From Acanthochromis polyacanthus (taxonomy: Eukaryota > Chordata > Actinopteri > Pomacentridae): DNA of 64,000 bases. Below are positions 34,416 to 45,514 of the stretch, in pieces. The stretch is taken from positions 41,049,082 to 41,113,081 of the forward strand of contig NC_067122.1 of NCBI RefSeq assembly GCF_021347895.1, given 5' to 3'. The notes under the pieces were generated by a model. It was not told the DNA's origin. It saw only the letters and a list, made by a program, of their open reading frames with translations, and did not search any database. The stretch's first letter is position 1. Each line of letters begins with the position of its first letter. A program made the position numbers and the translations under genes.

Positions 34416-35194
34416 ATTTTATTTGAAAGAACAAAGAAACGCTCTAGTGTGCGGCATGCAGATATACTCTCACTGTCATGGAAATTAATATATTTGAGAG
34501 TTCCCAATCCTGAAATACTGAAAGACTGTGTGATGAACTATAATCATGAAGTATGGATATATGCATTGTTGCTTATTCGCCAAAGAACCTTTAGAGTGCC
34601 TCAATGTATATTTCAGACAGCACACTTTGCCAGATTTAAACCACTAACTTAAGACTAACATTTATTTGTGTTTGGTGGTGACTCTGCTCGAGTGATGCTC
34701 TGGAACGATCTGCGTAAGCATGACACAGACAGTCCCTGAGATCACAAAACCATCAGCACAGCCTGATATTGATAATGTTTGAAAATAAAACAGACTAAAT
34801 ATCTGTTTTGAAACTGCTGTGTCACTGTAATTTCCTGTAAAGGATTATTAAAGGATCTATCTATCTATCTATAGGATGACCTAAATAAGTTTATGTGCAT
34901 CTACAATCACTGAAACACAGCGAGACTGTCCTCAAGAACAATTTACCTGCAATAGAAAAAACAAGGAATCTATCAGTTAGTCTGCGATTACATCAAGACA
35001 CACAAGACACTGAGACTTCACAGAAGAACTGTGGTGACTTCTTGGATTGACCTGCATGTCAAGTTGTAAAAACCTGTGTGAAAGTGATGGAAAAAAGAGA
35101 TCTGATGCTGGATCCGAATATTACAACAAAACCTCTGTGAATATAATGCAGTCAGGTACAGTACAAAACAAGACAAGCACTCATCAAAGCTGCT
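34416..35194. other. Unassigned sequence
   Basis: No gene recognised. It contains a small TATC microsatellite at about 34856-34872. Confidence 0.4.
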
Positions 35195-37345
35195 TAGTCG
35201 TATGACTGCTGAAGATATGACGAGGTGATTAATAATTTGGAATATGAACGACTGATAAGTGACTAAACGGAGTTATTAAAAAGTGAAATATCAAGCTATT
35301 TGGACGTCAACCCACAGTTCAGACTCGTAGAGCCACAGCAGATCTTACTTTGTTGAAGAAATGGGTCACTCAGCGGTTCGTGGCTGGGACAGCGTTGCCT
35401 TGAACGGGACTTAACTGCGCGCCTTGGTGAATTCTCCAGCCGTGCAGTCTGTCGCTGGACAACGTCTCGGCGTCCTGCCTTCTCATGCTTTTGAGCGCTG
35501 CTGGTCCATTTCGACTCGGCTCGGTCGGTCTCAGCCGAGGGTGTGGAGCCGGAATGGCTCGTTCTTCAGGGTTGACAAAAAAAATAGCTTGATAAAAAAA
35601 AACGCAGACTCTTGGTCTGTCTCTGCCGGCAGGTTTGGCTGGAGAACAGATAGGTGAAGGAGCCGCTGCAAACTGAAGGAATTGCGGAATGGGATCGAAT
35701 TAGTTCTTTCAAAAAAACCAAAAGAATCGGCGTGAACAAAATTAAGCTCTGTTTGCTGAGGTAGTGAGCGAAGATATCTATTCTTTGATTAAAAGAAAAA
35801 ATTATGAAGAGTCGTGGTTCACAGAGGCCCGCTCTGTAACCAGGATAGCTTCAGAGTAAAGAAAAAGAAGAAGAAGAGGCGCCAAAAGAAAAACAAAAGA
35901 ATCGCTCAACGTAGTTTCTGAAAGCGAGTTAGAAGGAAGAGGTAAGAGGAAGAGAGCATAAAATGTCTGGTTTAAAGTGTTTTCTCTGAGAAGAGGCGTG
36001 GAAGTGTCGGTTTCCTTTGAATCTGGGGGAACCTCCCACTTTGGGCTCAGAGGGGAGAGATGAAACCGGATCAAATAAGGATTCAAAATATTAAAACGCA
36101 AAAAAAAGAACGATCTGTTTACTCCTCCATGATCCTTAAAATATATTTTAAACAATCAAAGATAAACTACTACTGAGTTATACCAGCTAGTCTAAGAATA
36201 TATAAGTTAGGCGTTAATATTATATGTTTGTGTGCTCATCTACTTTTATGTGTATCACAGTGAAAACAGATTAATATGACATACATATTGTGAACAATAG
36301 AACAGTTTTCCATGTCTTGGTAACCTGAATAAGCAAAGTTTTATGGTTAATTTCAATGAAATCCTTGACAATGTCATGGCATTGGCGTCAAAAGGTGGCA
36401 ATGTTGAGCTGTGGAAGAACAAGTGAATTAACCACATATCTTCTATTTTCTGAAATACTGATGCTAGAAAAACGGGAGTTGATTCAAAATGCATGTTGAC
36501 ATCTCACTATATCTTTGGTAAACACAGAATAACATAATACATTTCAGAAATATGAGTTGAAGAAGTTCGGGAACTGGACAAAGGGGGAAGTTTCTGCCAG
36601 CCTCTGCAGAGGTAATGAGAAGTTCATTAATTATTTATGACCTTGTTATCTGATGGCCGATCACCAGAGACGGAGCAGAGGAGACAGAGTGGAGCCTCAG
36701 GAGAGGCTCCCAGTTCATCAAAGCATTTAAACAAGAATTGCAAACAACAGTTCCTTAAAAAAAAGTGTGAAAGTTCTGTCTCCAATTCCTAGCTGTCTGC
36801 AGAGGTCCGGGTAAATGGTTGTATTTATATAGCGCTTTACATGATACGTCACATTTACCCATTCACACACTGATGGCGGCAGCTGCCATGCAAGGCGCTA
36901 ACCACAACCCACCAGGAGCAATTAGGGGTTCGGTGTCTTGCTCAGGGACACCTCAACATGAGCACAACGGGCCGAGGATCGAACCGGCAACCTTCCAGTT
37001 ACAAGATGGCCACTCTACCCACTAAGCCATGCCGCTGAGCATGTACTTCTGTTGGAAACAATAAGTGAATATGCCTGTCCCAATCTTCTTATAGGAACAC
37101 ACGTGTTCTTTGTTTGGAAAAAAGGAGGTTTTCTTTAAGAGTCAGAGGTCGTCATAAACATGAATTTAGGGTGTCTCTGGTGGAAGGTACCGGGCTCTCT
37201 GGCCATAAAAAGATCCTCTTTGGAGCACTTTGTTTTGTTTGTTCAAGCCACTCTGAGTAGAGAGCTTGTGGTTATCTGAGATGAGATCAGCTGAAGAATT
37301 TCCAGGCCTCTTTTAATGTTGGATGTCGCCTACAACTCAATTCAT
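35195..37345 (-). repeat. ~2-kb dispersed repeat R2, copy B, with inserted SINE
   Basis: It matches copy A (7205-9175) in inverted orientation along its length. Landmarks include 'aagtgactaaacggagttatt' (35260-35280), 'ggaacctcccactttgggctcaga' (36028), 'atgttgacatctcactatatctttggtaaacacaga' (36494) and 'gaggtcgtcataaacatga' (37145). The two copies differ by many small changes, so they are not a recent duplication. A SINE at 36817-37037 interrupts copy B only. Frames of up to 117 codons are not conserved between the copies, arguing against a protein product. Confidence 0.85.
36817..37037 (-). mobile_element. tRNA-derived SINE inside repeat R2
   Basis: On the minus strand it has a tRNA-like head (TGGCTTAGTGGG; B box CCGGTTCGATCC near 36976-36987, close to the canonical GGTTCGATCC), the body shared with 11541-11776, and the 3' end 'aaagcgctatataaatacaacc'. 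The matching point in copy A of R2 has no SINE, which shows that the insertion came after R2 spread. Confidence 0.88.
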
Positions 37346-37389
37346 TAGCACTACAGATAGCCACTGGTTGGGCCCAGAAATACTACAGC

Positions 37390-38850
37390 TCCAGATTGAC
37401 ATCTGAAACTCTCCTAGAAGCACAGGGTACTCTACAGGGGAACCAGTTCACAGCCACCATTACCACCAATGGGGGACAGAGGGATACAACTAGTAGACCA
37501 GATGACCCCCTGCCCACCATTCTGGAAGACATGGAAGTCGCATTCGTCTATCTGAACCAGAGGCACCTAACAGATTATCCACACTTTTTGGCACATTGGC
37601 ATCCATCACCAAGGCAATCCAAGACTCAACTGAACACATACAGATTAAAATCGATAAGACCCACACGGCCCAACCTATTGAAGAACCATCTGCACAACCC
37701 TTCTCTACATGCATAGTCCAAAATTCCATTTTCCCGTAATCCAAGGTTCTACACCACCTAGGAGGGGACTCATTAAACCAAAACCAACTACTGAACAACC
37801 ACCTAACATCCAACACACATCACCATTAGAACTGCCGCTTGCAAACAGCAACTCCTCTGAATGCACAAGACAGCGTGGGACCAGTGACCTCCACCCGACA
37901 ACCACAGTGAGTAAGAAGAGTCACCTGGGGCCCGGTACCAACAAAAGAAGACACCCAGGGCCCTTCAACCCTATCACCCATTCAGGTCTCAACCCCCCGT
38001 AGTCACATATAGCACTCAAACAAGCCGCATTCAACCTAAGGCATCTATTCAAGTTATGGCCATCCAACCTAAGACATCCATCCAAGTTACGGCAATGCTA
38101 CACCAACCCCCAAAGAAACTTCCATTACGGGATCTGGACCCCATCACAACAAACACTCGCTCTAATATATCAGTTGTCATCCCTGATACGATTCTCCCTT
38201 CTTCCCCACAGATAACTACTGCTGGCACCCATGACAACCTGGTCGAGGAGCCAACCTCACAGACCCCTAAGCAAATTTTTCAAACGAGGGAGTCGGCACT
38301 CAGGATGAAAGGGTCAAATATGGTCAATCATAACCAACTACAAACCCAATCTGAGCCCTCCTCTCACCAGGTGGCTCGGGCTGTGCTCCCTGACCGGGTG
38401 GCATTGGACGCCAGCACCTCTTTAGCTCATTCACAATTCTCGGCTCCTTCCTCTCCTGGTCCCCAGACTGCCTCTTCCTCTTATCTGCCTGAATCCACTA
38501 CACTCACCTCATCTACAGAACAATCATCCTCCTTAATTTCACATGTCCATCCTGACCACCCTCCCCTTCTGAATGGAGATTCCTTTGCACATCATGACCC
38601 TACTTCCCTTCCCCTGGACAGTCCTATTTTTCCCTCACCTTCCTCTCCTCCTCTCCTCACCAACCAGTGACTCATAACCCTCCTCTTTCAACTGCAGACA
38701 TTTCGCTTACTACTGCCATTCCATCCTCTTCCTGCCCCACTTTATCGACGACTGCAGCAGCTCAGACATCGCCACAACCACAACTTTATAAACCAACCTG
38801 CCACATTGCAAGACCAAGTCGCAAAATTCAGGACTGGCAATTCAGGCCAT
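37390..38850 (+). pseudogene. PLE copy 1, N-terminal low-complexity ORF1 region
   Basis: Open frames at 37396-37716 and 38056-38670, and the frame entered near 38667, read as a Ser/Thr/Pro/Gln-rich protein (for example SSPGPQTASSSYLPESTTLT) with no fold I recognise. A 1-base shift near 38667 and a TGA at 38850-38852 separate it from the SGNH-like part. Disordered N-terminal regions are common in ORF1-type proteins of retroelements; its role is inferred only. Confidence 0.45.
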
Positions 38851-38852
38851 GA

Positions 38853-39326
38853 AAGCCAATACTGATTACTGGCGACTCCAACATAAAAAGAATACTGGCC
38901 CACCAATATTCCAATCTTCAACTTGACAGCTACCTTGGAGCAACAGCATATCACTTTCTGGAGCTCTGTAAGAAGACCCTGATTCACCCTACAACCAAAA
39001 TCATTGCTTTTTCAGTAGACATCAATATCAGGGATCAGGACCTCAGACCGATGACAATTAAACAACTTAAATCATTACTTCGGCAGGCGGGAACGACCTT
39101 CCCCAACGTGGATATCTACTTTGCAATCATCAATTATTCAAACCACCTTGCAACCACACAAAAAGCAAACCTCAAACTTATTAATGACACCATAGCTGCA
39201 CATTTCCCAACCCTTACGACAGTTCCTCAAGACATGCTTGAAACAGATAAAGACAACATACATTGGACTCCCACTACAGCCCAAAAAATCTTAGATCACT
39301 GGTGCACACAACTAAATTTACAGTAA
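38853..39326 (+). pseudogene. PLE ORF1, SGNH-hydrolase-like domain
   Basis: The frame begins KPILITGDSNIKRIL, which looks like SGNH block I (GDSN). Next comes IIAFSVDINIRDQDLRPMTI, a block-III-like segment; copy 2 keeps glycine in this position (FSVGINNKDQDP). It ends ETDKDNIHWTPTTAQKILDH, where D-x-x-H would supply the acid and base of the triad. The stop TAA is at 39324-39326. Copy 2 (49743-50149) is the same protein but has one extra A in a run (50105-50111) that changes the frame. SGNH enzymes are esterases or lipases. Such domains are known in ORF1 of some LINEs (CR1/L2 group), and I do not recall an established description in PLEs. Confidence 0.65.
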
Positions 39327-39331
39327 ACACT

Positions 39332-39862
39332 ATGACGAACCGGTCATCACACACACATACACACCACACAGAGCAAAATAGGGACCTGGACTGGAACTCT
39401 ACCTCCAGCATCCTCAATCTGGCCACTCTCTTTTCACCCACCACACCCCAATGACAGCTTTTGGAGAGGGGGCTCTCCTTTGTCCCCAAACCCACTGTTT
39501 TTGACTGGGAGGAGCTTCATCGGGACGGCTACTGTTTTCATAGACGACTGGCTATCATCGTCCACTTTCACCTTAACCCACACAGGCAACAACACAAATT
39601 ATTCACACATCCATTACACTGGGAACTGGACCCTTCAGGACTTAATCCACTTACTCATACATCCATTAACACAAATAAATGAGCTCTGGTTCAAAATTCA
39701 AACAGAGTAATAAAACCAGCGAACAAAGGTTCTAAAATTGTCATCCTTGACCAACAACAATATCTTTGGGAAGCCAATCAACAACTTGACAATAACATGT
39801 ATTACAGACGACTGGACAATTCCATTCAAGCCCAAACCCAGACTAAACTTAGGACACCTGTC
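39332..39862 (+). pseudogene. PLE copy 1, reverse transcriptase ORF, N-terminal part
   Basis: The likely start ATG (39332) lies five bases after the ORF1 stop. The frame reads MTNRSSHTH, then SSILNLATLFSPTTPQ, a TGA at 39452-39454, and then QLLERGLSFVPKP, HRRLAIIVHFHLNPHRQQ and GSKIVILDQQQYLWEANQQL. These match the conserved N-terminal part of PLE reverse transcriptases (the ERGLSF and KGSKIVILD segments). A second stop occurs at 39683. About 40 codons present in copy 2 (the TKNKQTLRCFRFRSN... region) are deleted here. At 39862 the frame is cut by the LINE. Confidence 0.7.
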
Positions 39863-39869
39863 ACCTCAT

Positions 39870-40376
39870 CCTCTGTTCAGCCCCACAACACTCATCATCG
39901 GCGACAGCATTATTAGAAATATCCGTTTCTTCAATGCTATCACTTGGTGTTTCCCTGGTGCCACCATTGCTGTTATCCTGGACAAACTTCCAGAGCTGCT
40001 ACAGTCCATCCCATCCTCCGTATGCCGTGTCATAATTCATGTTGGCACAAACGACATGGCCTGGCGACAGTCTGAGCTGACTAAAATTGATTTCATGGAC
40101 CTCCTCAGGTTTCTGAAAAGCTGTGGGAAGTCAGTGTTCAATAGCGGTCCCATACCGACTCTGTCTCGTGGTGCCCAGCGCTTTTCTAGACTCCTTTGAA
40201 CACCTGGCTCCGGCATACCTGTACAGCCCACGGCCTGAATTTTATTGACAATTTTAATCTCTTCTGGAACTGCCCTGGACTTTATCGTCACGACGGACTG
40301 CATCCGAGCACACTGGGCAGCTCGGTTTTAACAGATAACATTCACCATGTGGTCCAGTCAACACCAGCTGACTGAC
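39870..40376 (+). pseudogene. LINE ORF1, SGNH-hydrolase domain
   Basis: Block I is TTLIIGDSIIRNIRF, block III VIIHVGTNDMAWRQ, and block V YRHDGLHPSTLG (in a shifted frame near 40280-40330). The protein therefore has a full set of SGNH motifs (Ser in GDS, Gly/Asn in GTND, Asp and His in DGLH). A frameshift near 40195 separates block V. In L2/CR1-type LINEs this ORF1 is thought to be an esterase-like protein of unclear role that assists retrotransposition. Confidence 0.8.
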
Positions 40377-40526
40377 TGTGCATAGGCCACGCCCACTCAC
40401 CACACACCTCACACGTTCCCCCTCTGCCCACAGAAACATCGAACTACATCACCCACAACATCCCAACTGTAGTTTTTAACAGACCCAACAAAACCCGGAC
40501 TGTTTTTACACAAAGAACACTTTCCA

Positions 40527-41260
40527 TTGAAACGCCATGAGGAGCGCACGTTCAGCGCAAACATCAACATGGCCCTGCTGAATGTGCGCTGTCTTTTAAA
40601 CAAAACTTTTATGACAAATGATTTGATTTTAGATAATAAATTGGATAGTCTTCTCTTGACAGAGACGTGGCTTGGCACTGATGCACCTGCTGTTCTCACT
40701 GAGGCTTCCCCACCAAATTTTAACTTTTTACTCTCCACTAGACAGGGTAGAAGAGGAGGCAGAACAGCCTCCATTACAAAAAATGCTCTCACCCCAAATG
40801 AAGTGTCTAGTTATTCATCATTTGAGCATCATGCTTTTGTTTTTAGCATCACTCAGATCCTGTGTATAACAGTCTACAGACCACGCCACCACTCCAACCT
40901 TTTTATCAGTGAATTTTCAGACTTCTATCAATCAGTCACACCAAATATGACAGAATTTTAATAACTGGTGACTTTAATCTTCACGTCGAAAACCTCTCAG
41001 ACCCAGTGTCCAGAGACTTTTTAAGTATTTTAAACTGCCTTGATTTTAAACATATCACACACCCAACTCACAACAGAGGACGCACCTTGGACCTGGTTAG
41101 AACCCATGGCCTGTCCACTGGTCCACCTCTGTTGTTGACCTGGCTGTTTCTGACCATTACTGTGTTTTTTAATATCACTAGTTTTAATCAGTGGGGGGTC
41201 AACTCTAGACTCAGTAGCTTCACTTTTAACAAAAACAGTCAAAAGTAAACCTATACCCCC
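40527..41260 (+). pseudogene. LINE ORF2, APE-type endonuclease part
   Basis: ALLNVRCLLNKTF opens the domain (the Asn of APE motif I), followed by LDSLLLTETWLG (catalytic Glu), ITVYRPRH and, in another frame, a GDFN-type segment ('ataactggtgactttaatcttcacgtc', 40961-40987) and HPTHNRGRTLDLVRTHG. A frame change near 40960 splits it. APE endonucleases nick the target strand that primes reverse transcription. Confidence 0.8.
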
Positions 41261-41299
41261 GTGGAGAAAAAATGATAAAATCAATCAATTAAAAAGAAA

Positions 41300-42760
41300 C
41301 TGCAGGAGTGCTGAGAGGAGACAGAGGAAAACAAAATTAATAGTTCATTATGAAATTTTACGTCAGCAACTCAAAACCTACAATAATGCAATCAAACAGA
41401 CAAGATCTTCCCATTTCACACAACTTATCACAGACCACAAAAACAACCCCTAGTTCCTCTTCTCCCATTTTAAAGTTTTAACAAGTATTAATTTTAATAA
41501 AGCTTTTAAGGCACCAACAGATGCTCTTTGTGTGAACTTTGCAGACCACTTCAGAACCAATATCAAGGACATCAGATCCAGCCTTTTATCCCAACAAGTT
41601 TTACTTGCTAACAAGCCCGATCTGCTGTCCTTGCCTGAGGAAACACTGGACAGTTTTGCCCTGGTTGATGCAAGGACACCTGGTCGAGTTTTCTCCCAAG
41701 TAAACCCAACAACCTGCCTTTTAGATCCAATTCCCACACCACTTTTGAAATCATTTTATGTATTCTTTGAGGAACAGTTTTTAAACATAATGAATTGCTC
41801 TCTTCAGACGAGTGTCTTCTCCACTGCCTTTACAACGGCAGTGGTGAGGCCCCTTCTGAAGAAGAGCAATTTAGATCCCAATGTTTTCAATAACTACCGT
41901 CCTGTATTCAACTTACTGTTTTTAAGTAAAATTTTAGAAAAACTGGTTTTTAACCAAGTCAGTGTTTTTTTTAAAATAGAATTAACATTTTAGAAAAACA
42001 TCAGTCAGGTTTTAGGATGAACCACAGTACAGAGACAGCACTTTAAAAGATTTTAAATGACATCAGGTGAAATTTAGATAAGTTAACAGTGTTGGTTTTA
42101 CTGGATCTAAGCGCTGCTTTTGATACAGTAGACTATCACATTTTATTAAACAGACTCAGACACCTGGTCTGCCTCTCTGGTACTGTTTTTAACTGGTTCA
42201 ATTCCTACCTCACAGACCAATGTTTTTATGTAAGTATCAATACGTGTTCCTCGGGAACCCATGAAATTAGGTGTGGGGTTCCCCAAGGGTCAATTTTAGG
42301 TCCCATGCTTCCTCTTGGGGACGTCATCAGGAGACAGGGCATCAGTTTCCATAGCTACGTTGATGACAAACAGCTGTACATTGCCGTGTCTCCTGATGAC
42401 ACAGGGCCAATAGATACCCTTTTAAACTGTATTTTAGACATAAAGTTATGGATGGCAGCAAATTTCCTACAGCTTAACAAGGACAAAATTGAGGTTTTAG
42501 TTAAAGGTCCTGAAGGCCAGAGAGAGAAACTTTTATCAAAATTATAAGATTTTAAACTAGCACAATCCATAAAAAACCTAGGTGTGATTTTTGACTCTGA
42601 GCTGAATTTTATTCCACATATTAAAAATCTAACAAAGATAGATTTTTACCATCTTAAGAACATAGCCAGAGTCTATCCGTTTCTCTCTAGACTAGTGTAA
42701 TGCCCTGCTCTGTGGTCTTCCCAAAAAGAGCATTTTAAATCTGCAGTTACTGCAAAACTC
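41300..42760 (+). pseudogene. LINE ORF2, reverse transcriptase part, frameshifted
   Basis: Pieces are [16 protein letters not shown] and LLKKSNLDPNVFNNYRPVFN (to 41993), then LLDLSAAFDTVDYHILLNRL, GVPQGSILGPMLPLGDVI and SYVDDKQLYIAVSPDD (42089-42547). The YVDD box keeps both catalytic aspartates. A frameshift near 41980-42080 and a stop at 42545 break the ORF. Between GSILGP and MLPLGD several residues seen in the L2 copy at 30-32 kb (LFTLY) are deleted. Confidence 0.85.
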
Positions 42761-42816
42761 AGCCGCATGAGTGCTGACGAGGACCAGAGGGTGGGAACAT
42801 GTTACATCCGTTTTAC

Positions 42817-43136
42817 GGGGGGGGGGGGGGGGGGGATGCGTGAGTGCAATTATATGTACATACCCAGGGTGGGAGGGAAGTGTTTTTCATGTTTTAACTC
42901 AGTGTCCCTCCCCCTTGCCCTCCTCTGTCCTTCTCAACCCGGCCGGCCAGCAGGCAGATGGGTCCCCCCTATATAGAGCTGGGTTCTGCTCGAGGTTTCT
43001 TCCCTGTTAAAAGGGTGTTTTCCTTGCCACTGTCGCTGTTGGTCTTGCTCTGGGGGTCAGGCATATGGGTTCTGTAAAGCGTCTTGAGACGATTTGACTG
43101 TAATTGACGCTATATAAATAAAATTGAATTGAACTG
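42817..43136 (+). repeat. Homopolymer G19 joined to a second L2-type 3' tail
   Basis: A run of 19 G (42817-42835) is followed by sequence that, from about 42890 to 43136, is nearly identical to the 3' end of the 30-kb L2 element, including 'agatgggtcccccctatata', 'gaggtttcttccctgttaaa' and 'tgacgctatataaataaaattgaattga'. The host LINE's own, different tail ('gtaaagcactttgtgatg', then GATT units) follows directly. It is either a nested short insertion or a template-switch chimera. Confidence 0.7.
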
Positions 43137-43201
43137 AACTGAATGCTGTAAAGCACTTTGTGATGCAATCTGATTGTATGAAAAGTGCTATACAAATACA
43201 A

Positions 43202-43250
<49 letters not shown>

Positions 43251-43255
43251 CTGAC

Positions 43256-43840
43256 TATCATTCATTCATTATACACCCAAAAATTAATTACAGCCAAACA
43301 GAGATTTTCTATCGGGACTAGACAACCCTCGACCCCGTTATTTCTACTTACTCCCCAAAATACACAAGGACCCCAATTCCTGGATTATTCCCTTTGAAGT
43401 TCCCCCCGAGAGACCCATAGTCTCAGATTGCAATAGTGCCACTTATCACATTTCACAATATATTAATCATTTTTTAGGACCCCCCTCTACCCAACACCCC
43501 AGTTATTTGAAAGACATGTACCATTTTCTCGACATCATTAGGCCCATGGCTGTCCCTAATCATGCCTACTTATTCACAATAGATATGGATATTCGTTACT
43601 GTTACTCATTGTACTCTGTTTAAATAATAATGACTTTCTATTCAATAATCAACGGAACAGCCATGGGCCAACATTTTGCTCCATCCTACACGAACCTTTA
43701 CATAAATGTCCGCTCAAACCATCCATTTATCTCAGGTTTTTGGACGATATCTTCGGAATCTGGCCACACAACATCACATAATTTCCCGCTAGAGCCTTAA
43801 TAATCATTATCCTTCTATCAAAGTCAAATATATCATAGAC
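43256..43840 (+). pseudogene. PLE copy 1, reverse transcriptase core, deleted
   Basis: It encodes RPRYFYLLPKIHKDPNSWII, ERPIVSDCNSATYHISQYIN and FLDDIFGIWPHNI (catalytic Asp-Asp near 43742). Compared with copy 2 there are at least two internal deletions: one after YLFTIDMD near 43590 and one before the FLDD box near 43700, where the MSEWEREALYK part is missing. The enzyme is therefore dead. Confidence 0.8.
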
Positions 43841-44649
43841 CAGGGGTCGGCAACCTTTAACACTTAAAGAGCCATTTCGACCAGTTTCCTACAGAAAAGA
43901 AAACACCGGGAGCCGCAAAATCATTTTGACATTAAAAATGAAGACAACACTTCATATATCGCTTTTTTACCTCTATACCTTTGTTAATCAGTCGTGATTA
44001 ATTAATTACAAAGCCTCTAATTAGATAGATTCATTTTTTAAATTGTGTCCTTCCACTAATATTTGTCTTACCTGGTCAATGTCATTTTTGCTCCTGGACC
44101 TCATATGTTATGTAATGTTAGCTGGAAATCAATATTTTGCGAATGTCTATTTAACTTGTAAAATCTATTTATCTTAAGCTAATAACTTTTCTCCGGTAAG
44201 TCGCTGCCCTATTTTCCAAGACGACACTCCTCTGACTCTCTGACCTGCTGCCTGGACATCGAGCCGTGTTCTTGCGAGTAACGTGTATTACCCTATCATG
44301 AGTACTTTTGACTCAAAGACAAGACGTGTCTTTCTTGGAGTGGAGCTTTAATATACAGGCTTGCCATTCTTGAGTACAAAACGATGTGAAACTACAGGCG
44401 TTGCTTCTCCATCTTCCCTGCATCAACTTTGCGCTCTCACGTCCCAGCCAGTGGAAAACCCCAGCAGCACATCCGGTGGAGTGACATGTCAAAATAAGAG
44501 CGGTAATTTCACAATAAAACTCTCTATATTAAAATGCATTGAAACGCGCCTGAAAGGCAGAACAATTTATTTTCCAAAGTTACAGGGAGCCACAACAGAG
44601 GGCTGAAAGAGCCGCATGCGGCTCCAGAGCCGCGAGTTGCCGACCCCTG
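43841..44649. mobile_element. hAT MITE, 809 bp, in the PLE
   Basis: The left end CAGGGGTCGGCAACCTTTAA and right end GTTGCCGACCCCTG are inverted. Just inside, 'aaagagccatttcgacc' faces 'aaagagccgcatgcggctcc'. The flanking octamers TCATAGAC (43833-43840) and CCATAGAT (44650-44657) agree at six of eight positions, as expected for an aged hAT duplication. PLE copy 2 has uninterrupted sequence here ('ctatcgatccatcacaaatt'). A 270-bp frame inside has no domain. Confidence 0.88.
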
Positions 44650-44657
44650 CCATAGAT

Positions 44658-45513
44658 CCACGACAGATTAACTTCCTTGACATGACAGTTTTCCTTAAGC
44701 CAGTGAACAACACCCACAAGAATCTACAGACTAAGGTATACTTCAAACCCACTGACATAGACGCTTTACTCCATAAACTTAGTTAGCACCCCAAACACAC
44801 CTTTAAGGGCATCATCAAATTGCAGCTGATCCGTTTTTTTCGGCTCTGTTCTAACATAGCTGATTTCCACACAGCCACCCATATTCTATTTCATAGCCTT
44901 AGGTCCAGAGGATATTCCAATCGGTTTCTCCGCTATATCAAGAACACCACTCTGGCCCAACTCGCTCCCACTCAGTCATCACCTCAACCTCATCTGGCAT
45001 TGTCAGCCCAGGCCCCTAACCTAGATAACACACACACAAATACACACAACTCACAACCTGTTCTGCCCCCATCCGAACAGCTGATACCTTTCGTGATAAC
45101 TTATTCACACCAGACCGCTTTGCTTCATCAAAAAAATTAAACAAAATTTCTCCATATTACAGTTACAACACCCGGCGTACAGAAAAACAGGAGTCTTCAA
45201 GCCATACTCATCAGATCCAAATACTCTAGTCATAAATCCACACCACGATTACAACACCAACATCATTACAAACACAGAAAATTCATCCACAATCCATACA
45301 CCCACAAAGAAGCTCTGATCCTTGGTTCATTTTCCATCACAACCTCTGTCATCTTCATCATCACATGCACAGTCTGTTATGAACATTATATAGGTGAAAC
45401 AAGACACTCATTTCACACTCGCCTATCACAACACCTCTATAACATCGGGGAAGGTCGTCTCCGCACCCCTCTGGTTACACATTTCCAATCCCATCCATCC
45501 ACTCATGACCAAT
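44658..45513 (+). pseudogene. PLE copy 1, thumb region and GIY-YIG endonuclease
   Basis: The first part (NFLDMTVFL..., KVYFKPTDIDALLHKL, TFKGIIKLQLIRFFRLCSNI) follows the reverse transcriptase, with frame changes. From about 45360 one frame reads CTVCYEHYIGETRHSFHTRLSQHL and ends at a stop near 45513 after HPSTHDQF. CxxC followed by HYIGET, an Arg eight residues on and a later His-rich helix fit the GIY-YIG endonuclease fold of PLEs. Immediately afterwards BEL/Pao gag sequence starts. Confidence 0.75.
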
Positions 45514-45514
45514 T

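Larger units (their letters stand above)
39863..43255 (+). mobile_element. L2-type LINE inserted in the PLE
   Basis: It is 5'-truncated inside ORF1. In order it carries an SGNH-type ORF1 end (39870-40376), an APE-type endonuclease (40527-41260), a reverse transcriptase (about 41300-42760), and a 3' end with a GATT array (43200-43250). PLE copy 2 reads through this point ('aaacttagg' then 'attgttcattcctta...'), and PLE text resumes at 43256 ('atcattcattcattata'), fixing both edges. All open frames carry frameshifts, so this copy is inactive. Confidence 0.88.
37346..45513 (+). mobile_element. Penelope-like element (PLE), copy 1, composite with nested insertions
   Basis: Parts in order: a Ser/Thr/Pro-rich N-terminal region (37390-38850), an SGNH-like ORF1 end (38853-39326), a reverse transcriptase N-terminal part (39332-39862), an L2-type LINE insertion (39863-43255), the reverse transcriptase core (43256-43840), a hAT MITE (43841-44649), and a thumb plus GIY-YIG endonuclease (44658-45513). 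The order and gaps are confirmed by copy 2 (49715-51811), which runs through both insertion points without the LINE or the MITE. PLEs prime reverse transcription at a target end, and their GIY-YIG domain cuts DNA. The exact 5' end is not determined. Confidence 0.85.

Noticed and set aside
43193..43252. GATT array as a CRISPR-like or satellite array
   Set aside because: It is a 4-bp microsatellite at the 3' end of a LINE, the usual tail structure; there are no spacers.
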